Source: Eupeodes corollae (taxonomy: Eukaryota; Arthropoda; Insecta; Diptera; Syrphidae). Taken from it: 64,000 nt of DNA. The stretch lies in NCBI RefSeq assembly GCF_945859685.1, contig NC_079149.1, forward strand, positions 35,677,043 through 35,741,042. The letters run 5' to 3'. Both the position numbers and the translations under genes were made by a program. The notes beneath the pieces are model-generated. The model saw only the letters and a program-made list of their open reading frames with translations. It did not search any database and was not told the DNA's origin. Shown one piece after another: positions 11,669 through 22,155 of the stretch (position 1 is the stretch's first letter; each line of letters opens with the position of its first letter).

Positions 11669-12160
11669 GGAGGTGTGATTGGACCTCACTTCTTTGATAA
11701 CGACGATGGAACGACTGTCACCGTCAATTCGGGAGTCATGCCCATATGATTACCAACTTTTTTGCCTGCTATTGAAGAATATGACTTTGAGTTTATATGG
11801 TTTCAACAAGACGGGGCCACATGCCGCACATCTCAAGCGAATATGGCAAGAGATATTTTCTGGCCGCGTAATTTCTCGTCGTGGAGATATCAACTGGCCA
11901 CCAAGATCATGCGATTTGACACCACTGGACTTTTTTGTTGAGATACGCGACACCCGTGTTTCGGCAGATAAGTTTTTAACTCTTGAGGACATAAAAACCA
12001 ACATTCGTCAAACTTCACGTGGCGGTCATTTAAATAACGTAATGTTTCACACATAACGTCAACGTTCAATCTTCAAAATAGAAAAGATATATCATGACAA
12101 AAATGTTTCATATGTGTTTTATTTACGTTTGATTTTGAAACATCAAAATGGGTTACCCAG
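11669..12160 (+). pseudogene. IS630-Tc1-mariner transposase fragment, C-terminal half
   Basis: The first part reads GVIGPHFF and then EFIWFQQDGA, placing the second catalytic Asp at 11810-11812. After a frame change the sequence reads VISRRGDINWPPRSCDLTPLDFF, which holds the third catalytic Asp, then LTLEDIKTNIRQ and GGHLNNVMFHT before the stop. Between NIRQ and GGHLNN about 20-30 residues usual for the family appear to be missing. Downstream, 'catcaaaatgggttaccc' near 12145-12162 may be the 3' terminal repeat. The N-terminal half is absent. Confidence 0.85.
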
Positions 12161-13950
12161 TACTTAACAACAAATGTCTATGTTTCTAATTTCTTATGTC
12201 ACATTGGGCTGGTAAAAAAAACTTCTTGTATTAAAGAGTGTGGCTTGACTCTTTTCAACCTCTTTTCCACTTGAAAAGAAAGCTTTGTTGGAGCACCCTA
12301 AGACTAATGTTAAGTTCCTTGAAAAGGACTTTTTGTGTTATCCTTGTTTTTTTGCCAAAGAGTATTTATCCGAATTTGTTTACAGGAGTATTTGTGAGCT
12401 TGACAGTAAGAAAAAGTGAACAAGGCCCATTTTTACGCTAATTCCCTGATGCCAATATACTTTACGATTTGGATAAATTGAAAGGTTTTTCTAATTGATT
12501 GAAACTAAATACAATCACATTCTCTGTTCACCTTTCTAAAATCCTACAAAATCAAAAATAAACAGAATTCTAAAAATAACTTAAAACATTTTTGTTGTTT
12601 TTAAATTATTTTTGTTTGTTTTATTTATAAACCAAATTTTCATACACCGGTTGAGGACTGTCGAATCTATCAAGCACAATCAAACTTAATGAGACAATTT
12701 ATTAGCCTCAATGGCCGGTGTGCCTCGCAATCATGATTGTTCCTAATGTCTAATGTTCATGTCCGCTGTGGAAATACGCCCGCCTACCCCCACTTCAGCT
12801 CCCGTGGGCATTCGTTCAGCAGTTTTGTGATGTCTATGATTGTGGGGTCTACTATTATAATATAATAGTCTAGAGTATGGGCAGTATTTGGGCATTCAAA
12901 AATAAACGATTGCGTCAAATTAGTGATGGGAAATTTGCTCAGGCACGTATCGTACCTATATAAATATAGAAAAATATTCAACCTGAAAAGTGTGGCATTT
13001 AAAAAGCGGTTTACGCTTTTTCCATGGAAAATAATAATTCAATAGCTACACCGTTGCTGTCTAGTTGTCGCAACAAATTAACGCCGCCGTCGTGCCACAC
13101 CATCATATTACCGATATTTCTAACACAGATGATTTGAGTACCTGCCTTTCAATATATATAAAATTGGGAATAATAATAATTAATGGGTTTGAAATTAGTG
13201 CGCGTATCAGGTCAGACGCATCATCACAGTTATGAGTTGTGGACCATATGTAAAGGGAATATAGGTTTAGGTAGATCTCAATAATTTTAAACATTTACCT
13301 ATTTTTCAAGGGGAAATTTCAAATCAATTAAAATTGTAATCAAATTTATTGAATGGCATTGTATGCAACCAACAATCTGCTCAACTCAATTTGAATTACT
13401 AATATCCTATAGATAGGTTTACTCGTAGGCAGATAGGAAGTTTAAATGCATTCGGGTAAAAGGTATGGACTTAAGTTAAGTGTGGACTCGTAGAGGTGTA
13501 GTAGGTAAATTATTGTAATTATTGGGAATCTAAATCATTTGATGTAAACAATTTTTTGGGGATATTTTGTGTTTTATTTGAATCACCTAGAGGGGAAAGG
13601 GAAGAGGTAGCGTTTAGGCATCATTATAAAAGCAACGAATTCAAAGTGTAAAACACGAAATCGTAGAATTTAACGCAAATTCTGTTGATGGAGTTACCCT
13701 TATATTTATAACAGCGAAACAATAAGCCGATTATGAGATTTAATCTTTGAAATTATTTAAGTCCTTAGGTATGTTTTAGGTTTTATTCGAACTTGCAGCT
13801 GATACCTTTTCGAAAAGTTATGAGATGGGAAAATATAAGAAATAAATAGGATTTTTTAACTCTCAGTACGTAAAGTAAAATAGAGAAATTATATTCTTTT
13901 TCGAACAAAAAGAATTCCATCATGGAGAGATGGAGGGATGTAACTTTTTT
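12161..13950. other. Sequence without a recognised gene
   Basis: Short frames such as 12784-12981 show no family motif. The stretch at 12640-13100 is less AT-rich than its surroundings, but nothing in it can be named. Confidence 0.55.
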
Positions 13951-15784
13951 TAACTTCCCATAGGAATTTATTGTAATGGGTCCGATTTGTCAAATTGAAA
14001 ATTTTGACCATTCTCGACAATTCAAGGTCCCTAGAGTAGAAATAAAAGATTTTTAGAAAGATGTTTGTGCGTGCGCGTGTACTTACATTGGTACGTCCGT
14101 ACGTTCGCGACGTTTTTTTCATCGTCCATAGCTCGAAAAACAGAAGAGATATCGATAAATGTTAATTTACAGATAATAATGAAGAAAGAGGTTTCAAAAA
14201 ATTGAGTTGGTAGTTTTATACTAAACTGTTTAAAAAAAGGTGAACATTTTTGTTAACCCTAAATATCTCACGAACCGAATCGAAAAAAAAACAGAAAAAA
14301 AATTTGCGACTCGAAAATTATACGAATAAAAAATGATTTCATCTCCAAAACAATTTTGTTCAACGAAAAAATCTAAATATTTAGAAAACTCAACCACAGT
14401 TTTTTTTTTTTTAAATAAAAATCTAAAAGAAAACCTTACTCAAAGTTGGTAAAAATTAAATTTCGATTCAAATATCATTTTTAAAACTTGAGATTATGGC
14501 TTCAAACTTATTTTAGCTGATAACAAAAATCTTTGTTAACATTCAGTAAAATTTTGAAAAAAATCAAATTGACAGTTTTTTTTTCAAAAAATAAAAACTT
14601 AAAAGAAAATTTAACAAAAGTTGGTGAAAAATTAATTTTCGACTTATATATCTTTTAAACAAATTTGAGATCAAGCTCCCAACTAATTTTCAGTTATAAG
14701 AAATATTGTTTTCAACATTTAGCAAAATTAAAAAAAAAATCGAACTAACAGTTTTTTTTACAGAAAAATAAAAATCTTTAAAAAAATTATTCAAAGTTGG
14801 TAAAAATGTATTTTCGAGTCAATATCAAAAATTTGAGAATATGGATTCCGATTAGTTATATCTAATAAGAAATTTTGTTGTCAACATTCCGAAAAATTTT
14901 GAGAAAAATCGACTTGACATTTAAAAAAAAAATAAAAACCTAAACAAAAAAATTCATAAAAGTTGGTAAAAATTGATTTTCGACTGAAATATCTTTTCAA
15001 AAATTTGAAATATTGGCTTTGAACTGCTTTTATCTTTTAACAAATATTGTTGTCAACATTTAGTAAAATTTTGATAAAAATCGAAATTGAAGTTTTTTTA
15101 CAAGAAATAGAAACTTAGAAGAAAATTTATCAAAAGTTGGTAAAAATTGATTTTCGACTCAAATATCTTTTCAAAAACTTGAGATTATGGCTTCAAACCT
15201 ATTTTATCTTTTAAAATTGTTGTCAACATTCAGTAAAATTTTGAGAAAAATCTAATTGACTGTTTTGTTACAAAAAAAAAAACATACTAAAAATTGATAA
15301 AAATGTACTTTTGACTCAAATGGCTTTTCAAAAATTGGAAATACTGACTTCAAACGTTTTTATTTCACAGAAAATATTGTTTTCGATATTCAGTAGTCTT
15401 TATTATAAAAAAGCAAAAGTCCGTTTTTTTCATAAAATAATGAAAGCTACAAAAAATTGTACGCAAATTTGGTACACATTGATGTTCGGTTCTTGATATC
15501 CTTAAATGAATTTCATACATCCAATTTGTAAAAACTCAAGAAATGTTACTTAAATTGGTAAAACTATGTTTTTGACTAAAAACCTATTTAAAAAACTAGA
15601 TTTTCAAACTATACTATTTCTTTATATGAAAAATATTGTTGGTAATTTTAAAATGTTTAAGAATAATTCAAGTGACAACTTTTTGACACAATACGAAAAC
15701 CTACAAACTTTACAGCAAGACAAATCAACAGACGGGATGGGAAGTTATAAGTGTGGGTCGCATCCCAGCCTCTTTTTTTTTTTT
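13951..15784 (+). repeat. 175-bp-unit dispersed repeat family, copy C (longest)
   Basis: It begins with AACTTCCCATAGGAA and ends with GGGATGGGAAGTTATAAGTG, CATCCCAGCC and a long T run. The TTGGT-type core recurs at 14446, 14621, 14797, 14963, 15137, about 15294 and 15469. That gives seven units spaced 158-176 bp. The extra length compared with the copies at 3216 and 9651 is explained by about two more units. No coding sequence is supported. Confidence 0.82.
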
Positions 15785-15794
15785 GTAAACTGCG

Positions 15795-16350
15795 AATTAG
15801 GAAATTATGTCTCAAACAGTGTGGCACTTAACGCCATCCTATTGAAACCATATGCCTTCGGTGTCCATATCATCCAATTCAGGCCACAGGAAGTTGGTGA
15901 TTATCGACCTATAGAGGTTTCCGATGACGGTAATGGATTGACCAGCAAGGTTTTCGAAGATGAACCGATAACTCTTCTAAAGTAAAATCTACACCAAACA
16001 GTAACTTTATTTTGATGTATTAAGCAACTATGCTGATCCATTCATGCATCCAACAATAGACTTCATCGTCAAGGATGATTTTTGACCAAAGTTGACATCA
16101 ACTTTAAACTGCTTCAGGGTACACACGACGAACGCTGTGAACACCTGTCTTTTATGACTGATTGAAAAGATATTTTGACAGAAAGTAAAAGAAACAATAT
16201 AGTGGCCAAAAGCTGTCAAAATTATCCCGTCTCTATTTGTAAACCCTTTAGAACAATAAACACCTAAGCAACGGGCTGAAATGAGCTGTAATTTGAGCCG
16301 TTCGAACAAGTCAGTGAAGTTAAGAACCCAAACCTTGTACATCGCTTAAG
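15795..16350 (-). pseudogene. IS630-Tc1-mariner transposase fragment (minus strand)
   Basis: Read on the minus strand from 16350, the piece gives LFERLKLQL, then a stretch ending FGQK. A frame change follows with ILDDEVYCWMHEW, corresponding to the first catalytic Asp motif. Then, from 15985 to 15800, come GQSITVIGNLYRSIITNFL, WPELDDMD and GIWFQ-stop-DG near the second Asp. The third Asp region is missing, because the fragment stops where the T run of the repeat at 13951-15784 begins. Order and spacing fit a mariner-type catalytic domain. Confidence is lower for the upstream third. Confidence 0.7.
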
Positions 16351-16380
16351 AACTGGGAATATCGCTGCTTTTGTCGATCC

Positions 16381-16560
16381 TTGGAACAGATGGCAATGCA
16401 ACGTATCTTTTATAAAGACTTTGAGGATTTAAAGGTTCAGTTAACACAAGAAATAAAGTCGGAAACAGATTTTCATTGCAAAATCATTTTTAGTCGTGAG
16501 GCTAATTTTTACTTCGGAGGCTTTGTTAAAAAGGATTCTTGTATTGAAGATTGGAGATCC
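16381..16560 (+). pseudogene. Possible IS630-Tc1-mariner transposase fragment (plus strand)
   Basis: The frame from 16381 contains VQLTQEI, which resembles the inter-domain motif of mariner-type transposases. It is followed by KIIFSREANFYFGGFVKKDS, resembling the first catalytic Asp motif with Asp replaced by Arg. Similarity fades after about 16560, although the frame stays open to 16707. It lies head-to-head with the minus-strand fragment just upstream. Confidence 0.6.
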
Positions 16561-16709
16561 AAGAATCATATTTGCAATGTCTCTTTTTTGTTTGGAGCGG
16601 CTATTGGGTTCGTCGTGTGTTTGGACTTTGCTTATACTTCTTTTAATTACAAAATAAAACCTCTTACTAAGAAGTCTATTTTTGTTAAGGCTGTGTGCCT
16701 AGTTTAAAC

Positions 16710-17930
16710 TTTTCAATTGGATCTCCCTAAAAATTGAAACTTTCAAACACTCAAAAATTTAATTTTATAAAAATTAGACTTATAAACTTTGAGAGCTAAC
16801 AGACAAAAAGACACCAAATAAAAAGCAGTCAAAAATTAAATGCAATGATTTAAGTCAATTCAGCCCTGTTTTAAAGTAAGTATAAAAAAAGTAGGGAAGT
16901 ATTAAACTTTGATTTCATTTCATCGTCAGCATCATTGTGCGAATGCGAATTTCATCAAACAATGTCTGACATATTTTTTGTAGGTCTCTTTAATTAAATG
17001 TGGGTTGATTCCTACGCATTCACAAAAAAAACCAACTGTCTATCTTAATAAAATTACATATACTTATACATATTTTTAAGAGTCGGTACTTATGTAGGTA
17101 CACTTTGGAACATACAAATTCGTACATATATAATTCATATTATTATTATTATCTTCTTCATCCAGGCGTCTAGGTTCTTCAGTTAAATTTAAACACTTCC
17201 TCAATTGTTTTTGAACGTTTTTGTTTTTTTTCATTTTTTCATAGTCGTATCAAGGACTGTCTGAGTACGGTATGGTACACTGTCCTTATACTCTAAATTC
17301 GTACACTTTTATGTGTGCGTTAAGGCATAGGTAAAGTTTTATCTTAGATGGAGATGATGTAGGCTCAACATGTGGGCACACTTTGTTCAATTTAAGAAAT
17401 TTTGAAAACAAAGGAAATGGAAATAGGAAAAAAAAACCAAAAGATCTGACCAAATATGTCATAATTTTCAGTCCAGCTTCTGGTGAATATGGTATAGATG
17501 GTGTTGATGATGATGGTGATTATGATGATGTATATTTGTGGCAATCAGTGAGACACATTTTGATGGGATTTAGTCTGTAGATGTGACAGACATCAGACAG
17601 GTAAAATTATTTAACTTAATTTTAAATTACCCGTGACAAACTGTTCTGCACAATCAAGCAGCCGTTTCCGTCGTCGGTCGTAGCTGCCGCCTCTGGTAGT
17701 TTGAGCTTGTATTTTGTTTTTGTTCAACAATGCAGGGATTTTTAAGAGTAAAACTTATTTTTTTTGAGACTCATAGTGAAAAGTTTAGAATTGTTTATCA
17801 TTTGGCATCCAAAAGTTTTTAGTGATGAACTGGATTTTTGATAAACTAGAACTTTTTTAAAGAATATTTTTGATTGCACATACAGGTTGGGCCATTTAGT
17901 AGTTGCTTTTCAAAATCATCTTAGGGTTTT
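16710..17930. other. Sequence without a recognised gene
   Basis: AT-rich DNA with a GAT-rich stretch at about 17490-17530 that translates to acidic low-complexity peptide. No family motif is visible. Confidence 0.55.
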
Positions 17931-17934
17931 TGAC

Positions 17935-18615
17935 ATTGACAGCTGTTTCCTGCGAATTTTGATAGAAGGCCATATCTCCCAGGAACAGGAAATAAGTCCC
18001 AGTAAAAAATTCTTTCTAAAGTGAGTGTTTCGAAAACAAATTTTGGACGAAATTAAGCCACCGGGGCATAGACATATTCCAGGGAATTGTAAGGCAGCTG
18101 AACTCGACATGTAAACATGTTAACTTTTGCTAATGCAAGACGCTATGAAGAAGCTAAACATCAGGTGAGTTAACATCACTACATGTTAGGTCCCGAAAAC
18201 AATTTGTCATACACCAGACTTAAGCGCTCAAAAGGCTTTCTATCTCTTAGAAGATCGCTTATAAGCGCAATAATCGGTATCATAGACGGGCACTGTTTAA
18301 AAGGAAAGCACGCCAAGTAGCTAGACGTATTTTCAAATGACTTTTTCGGAAGCAGTATGGACGAGAAAGAGGAGGAAACAGTTTTTCACCTCCTTTTTAC
18401 CTTAAAAACACGAGAATTTGTCAATAACAATTCAAACGATTTCAATTATATAAACACAATCAGTCTTTCACGTTTCTTAAGGGACTCAAACTGGTTTCAT
18501 TGAGCTTAGAAAAAAGCCTCAAGATTCACGTGGTATTACAATGGGTTATTAAACTAGCCTAAGTGTGTCCTAGTCCATCACGAAAAGCCACATAAACCAA
18601 ACCTAACCTTAGTCA
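17935..18615 (+). mobile_element. Non-LTR retrotransposon 3' fragment with RNase H tail
   Basis: At about 18050-18112 the frame reads PPGHRHIPGNCKAAEL, matching the PGH..I.GN..A.EL motif near the end of retrotransposon RNase H domains. Further on (about 18225-18410) it reads SLISAIIGIIDGHCLKGKHAK and then EEEETVFHLL. This is the Cys/His-type tail that follows RNase H in I-, R1- and LOA-like elements, but with the expected cysteines lost. The end near 18600 (aaccaaacctaacctta) looks like a short 3' UTR. It is a different family from the LOA copies at 27.4 and 61.6 kb. Several frame breaks show it is dead. Confidence 0.7.
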
Positions 18616-18629
18616 CCTCACAGCCTTTT

Positions 18630-19060
18630 CGCAGGTTTATGCAACAATGTTGTAAGACTTTTTTGCACAAAGATCTCGGGTTATTAACTTATAAGGACAA
18701 ATTTTCTCAGACTATCACTTCTGTATGGTTTGGCAAAATTGGACTAATAGCAGCTTGAAGTAGGCAACGATTTTATGGGAAAAATCATCACATTTTTGTT
18801 TGGGGAGCGTCTACGTTATACCTGTGGCATTATAAGACCATCATTTTAAACAAGGCTTTATAAGCTTTAATTTAAAGACATGGATATGGACGACTTTGCC
18901 ACACAACCGATACACTTTACATGTTTACAAATCGTGTTATCAGCCATTAATAAGCCGCCTTGAAACTTTGATCTTCATCTTTTACACTTCATGTTTACAA
19001 ATCGTGTTATCAGCCATTAATAGGCCGCCTTGAAACTTTAATTCGACCATTTGATTTTTT
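18630..19060 (+). pseudogene. IS630-Tc1-mariner transposase fragment with internal 70-bp duplication
   Basis: Motifs read HKDLGLLTYKDK (end of the DNA-binding half), then MDMDDF and HTTDTLHMFTNRVIS, which correspond to the region around the second catalytic Asp and the RVISR motif. Large parts between them are missing. A 70-bp segment is repeated in tandem at the 3' side. Confidence 0.7.
18911..19040 (+). repeat. 70-bp tandem duplication
   Basis: The block containing 'atgtttacaaatcgtgttat' at 18921 recurs at 18991 with one or two differences over about 50 bp. It sits in the decayed mariner fragment around the NRVIS motif. Confidence 0.9.
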
Positions 19061-19349
19061 CTTTAGGGAAAGACCTATGTTATACCTTGCACTCCAGGAA
19101 AAGGCCAATATCATCCGAATCATAGTGTTAGAAAATTTAAGTAATGAGTCCTTTTTCTTAAGTTATCAGAGGAATCAACTTAAACAACTTTAGGCTTCAA
19201 TATGGGAGGAGATGGAAAAAAGAAACTTGTATTCGGCCCGCCCTTTGTATTGTATCTTGGTTTTCAATGTTGACTTATCAACTTTAATACAAATTTGCGA
19301 CTGCACCATTTCAGTAATCATCAAACTGAAAATTTGTCCATCATTTTAA

Positions 19350-19962
19350 AGGACACAAACGTTAAAACCATGAAAGATCTAGGTTACTAAAGAATTAAAG
19401 ACGATACACCACTTAATGCGTGACGTGCGTTCTCTGATTAGGCTCTGAAAAAGATGTGCCAATATGTCAAAATTTCATCGCAAAATCGTCTGGATGAAGT
19501 TCATCTTTGGCCAAATGGTTTCGTCAATAAGCAAAATATTCGTTATAGATCGGAAGGAAATCACTGTACTGTTTCCATGCCGGGGGCTTCGGCTTTAATG
19601 ATCGTCCCGTTACTGTAAATCACCAGCGTTATCGCTGGCCGATTATTTTTGGCACGAATTGGAACATATGGTTTTAACAGGATGGTTTCCCAAGCCACAC
19701 AGGGCAACTAACAATTGATCCAAAGAAGTTTTAGTTTGATGAGCGTGTTATCTCTAGAAATGGGAAAGTCGTCCGTCAATTTAAAACCTCTAGACTATTA
19801 TCTTCGGGGCTTAGTTAAGTCATTGGGTAATTCATAAAAGCCCACAACGTGACGCAACGTTATAAGAGCTCAGAGCAAACATTGAACACGAAAAATCCAA
19901 GTGCCAAAGTCGTAGAAAATTGAGTCGAACGGTTCTTCAAGCCGATACAAAAGTTTTTGAAA
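19350..19962 (+). pseudogene. Second IS630-Tc1-mariner transposase fragment, tandem to the previous one
   Basis: The piece starts again with KDLGY-stop-RIKDD, the same inter-domain landmark as at 18660. It then shows DEVHLWPNGFVNKQNIRYRSE (first catalytic Asp region, about 19493-19555), YFWHELEHM, a degraded WFQQDGA region and finally VVEN-stop-VERF near 19913-19935. Stops and frame changes are frequent. The order of motifs is complete enough to call the superfamily, but not the subfamily. Confidence 0.75.
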
Positions 19963-20215
19963 TATCTCAATTAGATGCTAGCCAGGCAAGGATCGGCAGT
20001 TCATAGCTAACTTTCTTAGAAACCTAATCCTTTTTCTCAATGCGACAAAATGGCTCTAACATAATCGCTATGAAGCTTCTCTATCAATCTATCCCTTTCA
20101 ATCAAAGGTCAAACGAGTTTTTGGTATCAAAACGGCGCACTACAGCGCTAATTGGATCTCAGGCTAGATTGCCTTGAGATCGCCATTTCTACCTACCTAC
20201 CTATCTCAATTAGAT
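19963..20215 (+). mobile_element. Short LOA-type retrotransposon insertion with 14-bp target duplication
   Basis: The insertion itself is 19977-20201. The 14-bp sequence TATCTCAATTAGAT flanks it on both sides (19963-19976 and 20202-20215). Its last ~140 bp match the LOA copy at 63860-64000 almost base for base. Its first ~35 bp match the same element around 63496, so an internal piece of about 325 bp is missing. The 3' end is a CTAC tetranucleotide tail. Because both flanks are visible, this copy defines the 3' terminus of the family. Confidence 0.92.
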
Positions 20216-22155
20216 TGCGTTCTATTTTTAAAAGATTTCAAGTCTTTATTGGAAAACCTACTGTGATCGAGCTTCAGAAGGCCTCCATATCATCACCATT
20301 ACGCCCGGAATTCATCAACTTCACAAGACTAAATCCGGCCCCTCTTATTTTTCTTTAACGTACAACAGGCCAACTGTGAAATTGTTATGAATGAATTCAC
20401 TCAATAATAGCTTTTCATTTTGTTATTGTTTTATCATACTGAATTTACGATACGCCGCTGATACATTGTAATTCTCACGAAATGAGTGTTTGGTATGAAA
20501 GCGTCAAAATAAAGCCTTTAGCTATATTAAAACCATGTAAATATATGAATGTAATTCCAACAAGAATAATGACTCAATGTGTTAAGATAATTAATTTGAA
20601 TTTTTATTGTTTTTTTTTGTATTGTGTTATTTTGTTGCAATTTCAATCGATTTATTTTATTTTTGTTTTATTTTCAAAATTGCAATTGAGATTTTGCACA
20701 GACCATTTGGCATTGTATTATTAAGAAGAAGCGCCCGCAGCACCCTCATAAAATACAATGTGGCAGCAGCTTGTAGCGTGTAGCGTGTATAAAGTAGGCG
20801 AGAGGGTGTGTAATTTTTGCAAATGTAAGGAGTTGATGCTTGTTATTTGTCTGGTGTTAGTTTTGCACTTAATTTTCAGAGATGCTGTTCGACCATCAGG
20901 ATTGTTGTTTTTGTTGGTATAGGTTTGGTTAGTTCCATTTTTTTAGATACATTATTCTTTGAATGAGTAACTCCAAGTATAGGAAAAAATTAGAAAGAAG
21001 TAGAAGAAGAGGAAGAAAAAAAAGCTACAGAAAACGACAGAGGACTAACGAAGATATATCTTCTGGAATTGGTTATGGTTACACACCGCACTACCGTATG
21101 GCTGCTGAACGCTCGCTATTGCAATTCCAGACGGAACATTGTCAGCGCATACGACGACGACGAACGACGGTATACACTTTATACTATAGAGTACCGATGA
21201 TAATGGTGGTATGGAGTTGAGGTGGAGGTGGAGGCGGTAGGAGCAGCATAGTTAGAAGAGATACAAAATAAAATCTAGAGATACATTGCATTGCAAAACG
21301 AATGCCTCAAGTTAATTGACTTTTGAGATAAATTGCTGAATTGCAACATAGCATATATAGTAGATACACTTATGTATAGTAGATACATATATGTATCTTA
21401 CTATAGCAAAAGCCAGCAGAAGGGGCGCCCGCAGCCGCCACCGCCGCCGCGGGAAATGTATGAGTTTAAGAGAAGAAAAAAAACGAGCATCAATGCATAA
21501 ATGTTGCATCTACTCTCGTATATATGTAGATGCAACCATGCAGCTTTGTGTTTATATGTGTCATAAATTGAAGGCTGGGAATTGTGGCTTCTCACTTGAA
21601 TGACTTTATTGGAATTTGTCGGCAAATTAAAATGGGATGGTTTTATTTTTTTTCTTAGTTGTTGCTGCTTTTTTTAGTGTTGTTGTTTTTGCGTGGCATT
21701 GAAGGGGTTAGAAATGTTTTACTAAAAAAATGTCAAAGCAATCGAGGTCATGTATGTGATGGTAATTTTAATGAAATGGTTGGATTTTTAATTTTCGACA
21801 AAAGAATCTAAAAACTAAAGTTCCCTACACCTGAACTAATAGAGTTTTATTGGGAACAAAAAAGGTTTTCAGATTGAAACTTGGTAAATTGCATCAATTT
21901 TATTCATTGAAAGGCTTATGGTATCTAAGTAATTTCTATGATGAAGCTACATTAAATTTCCATTGAATCAATAAGCTTGAATATAAACATTGCGATTCGA
22001 ATACGTATTTGGTGTTTTTTTAAAGGTTCGAACTAGCTCCCATGCAAATGAGGTGTGTATTGTTTTTTTAAGGATACTTTTGGGAATCGTGATATAAAAG
22101 CTAACATGTTTTCAACGTTCAGAAATCGTGGACATATACTTTTTTAAGTTCACGC
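20216..22155. other. Sequence without a recognised gene
   Basis: The frame at 20963-21220 is rich in Arg and Lys and has no recognised domain. Small direct repeats such as GTAGCGT lie near 20776. The stretch at 21410-21460 is GC-rich (CGC/GCC). Nothing nameable. Confidence 0.5.

Noticed and set aside
9651..15784. Regularly spaced repeats as a CRISPR-like array
   Set aside because: Units are ~175 bp, diverged and contiguous with no unique spacers, in eukaryotic-looking DNA with no associated genes.
20963..21220. Arg/Lys-rich 85-residue frame as a possible small nuclear protein
   Set aside because: Low-complexity composition from GAAGAA-type sequence, no homologous domain, no splice or upstream context.
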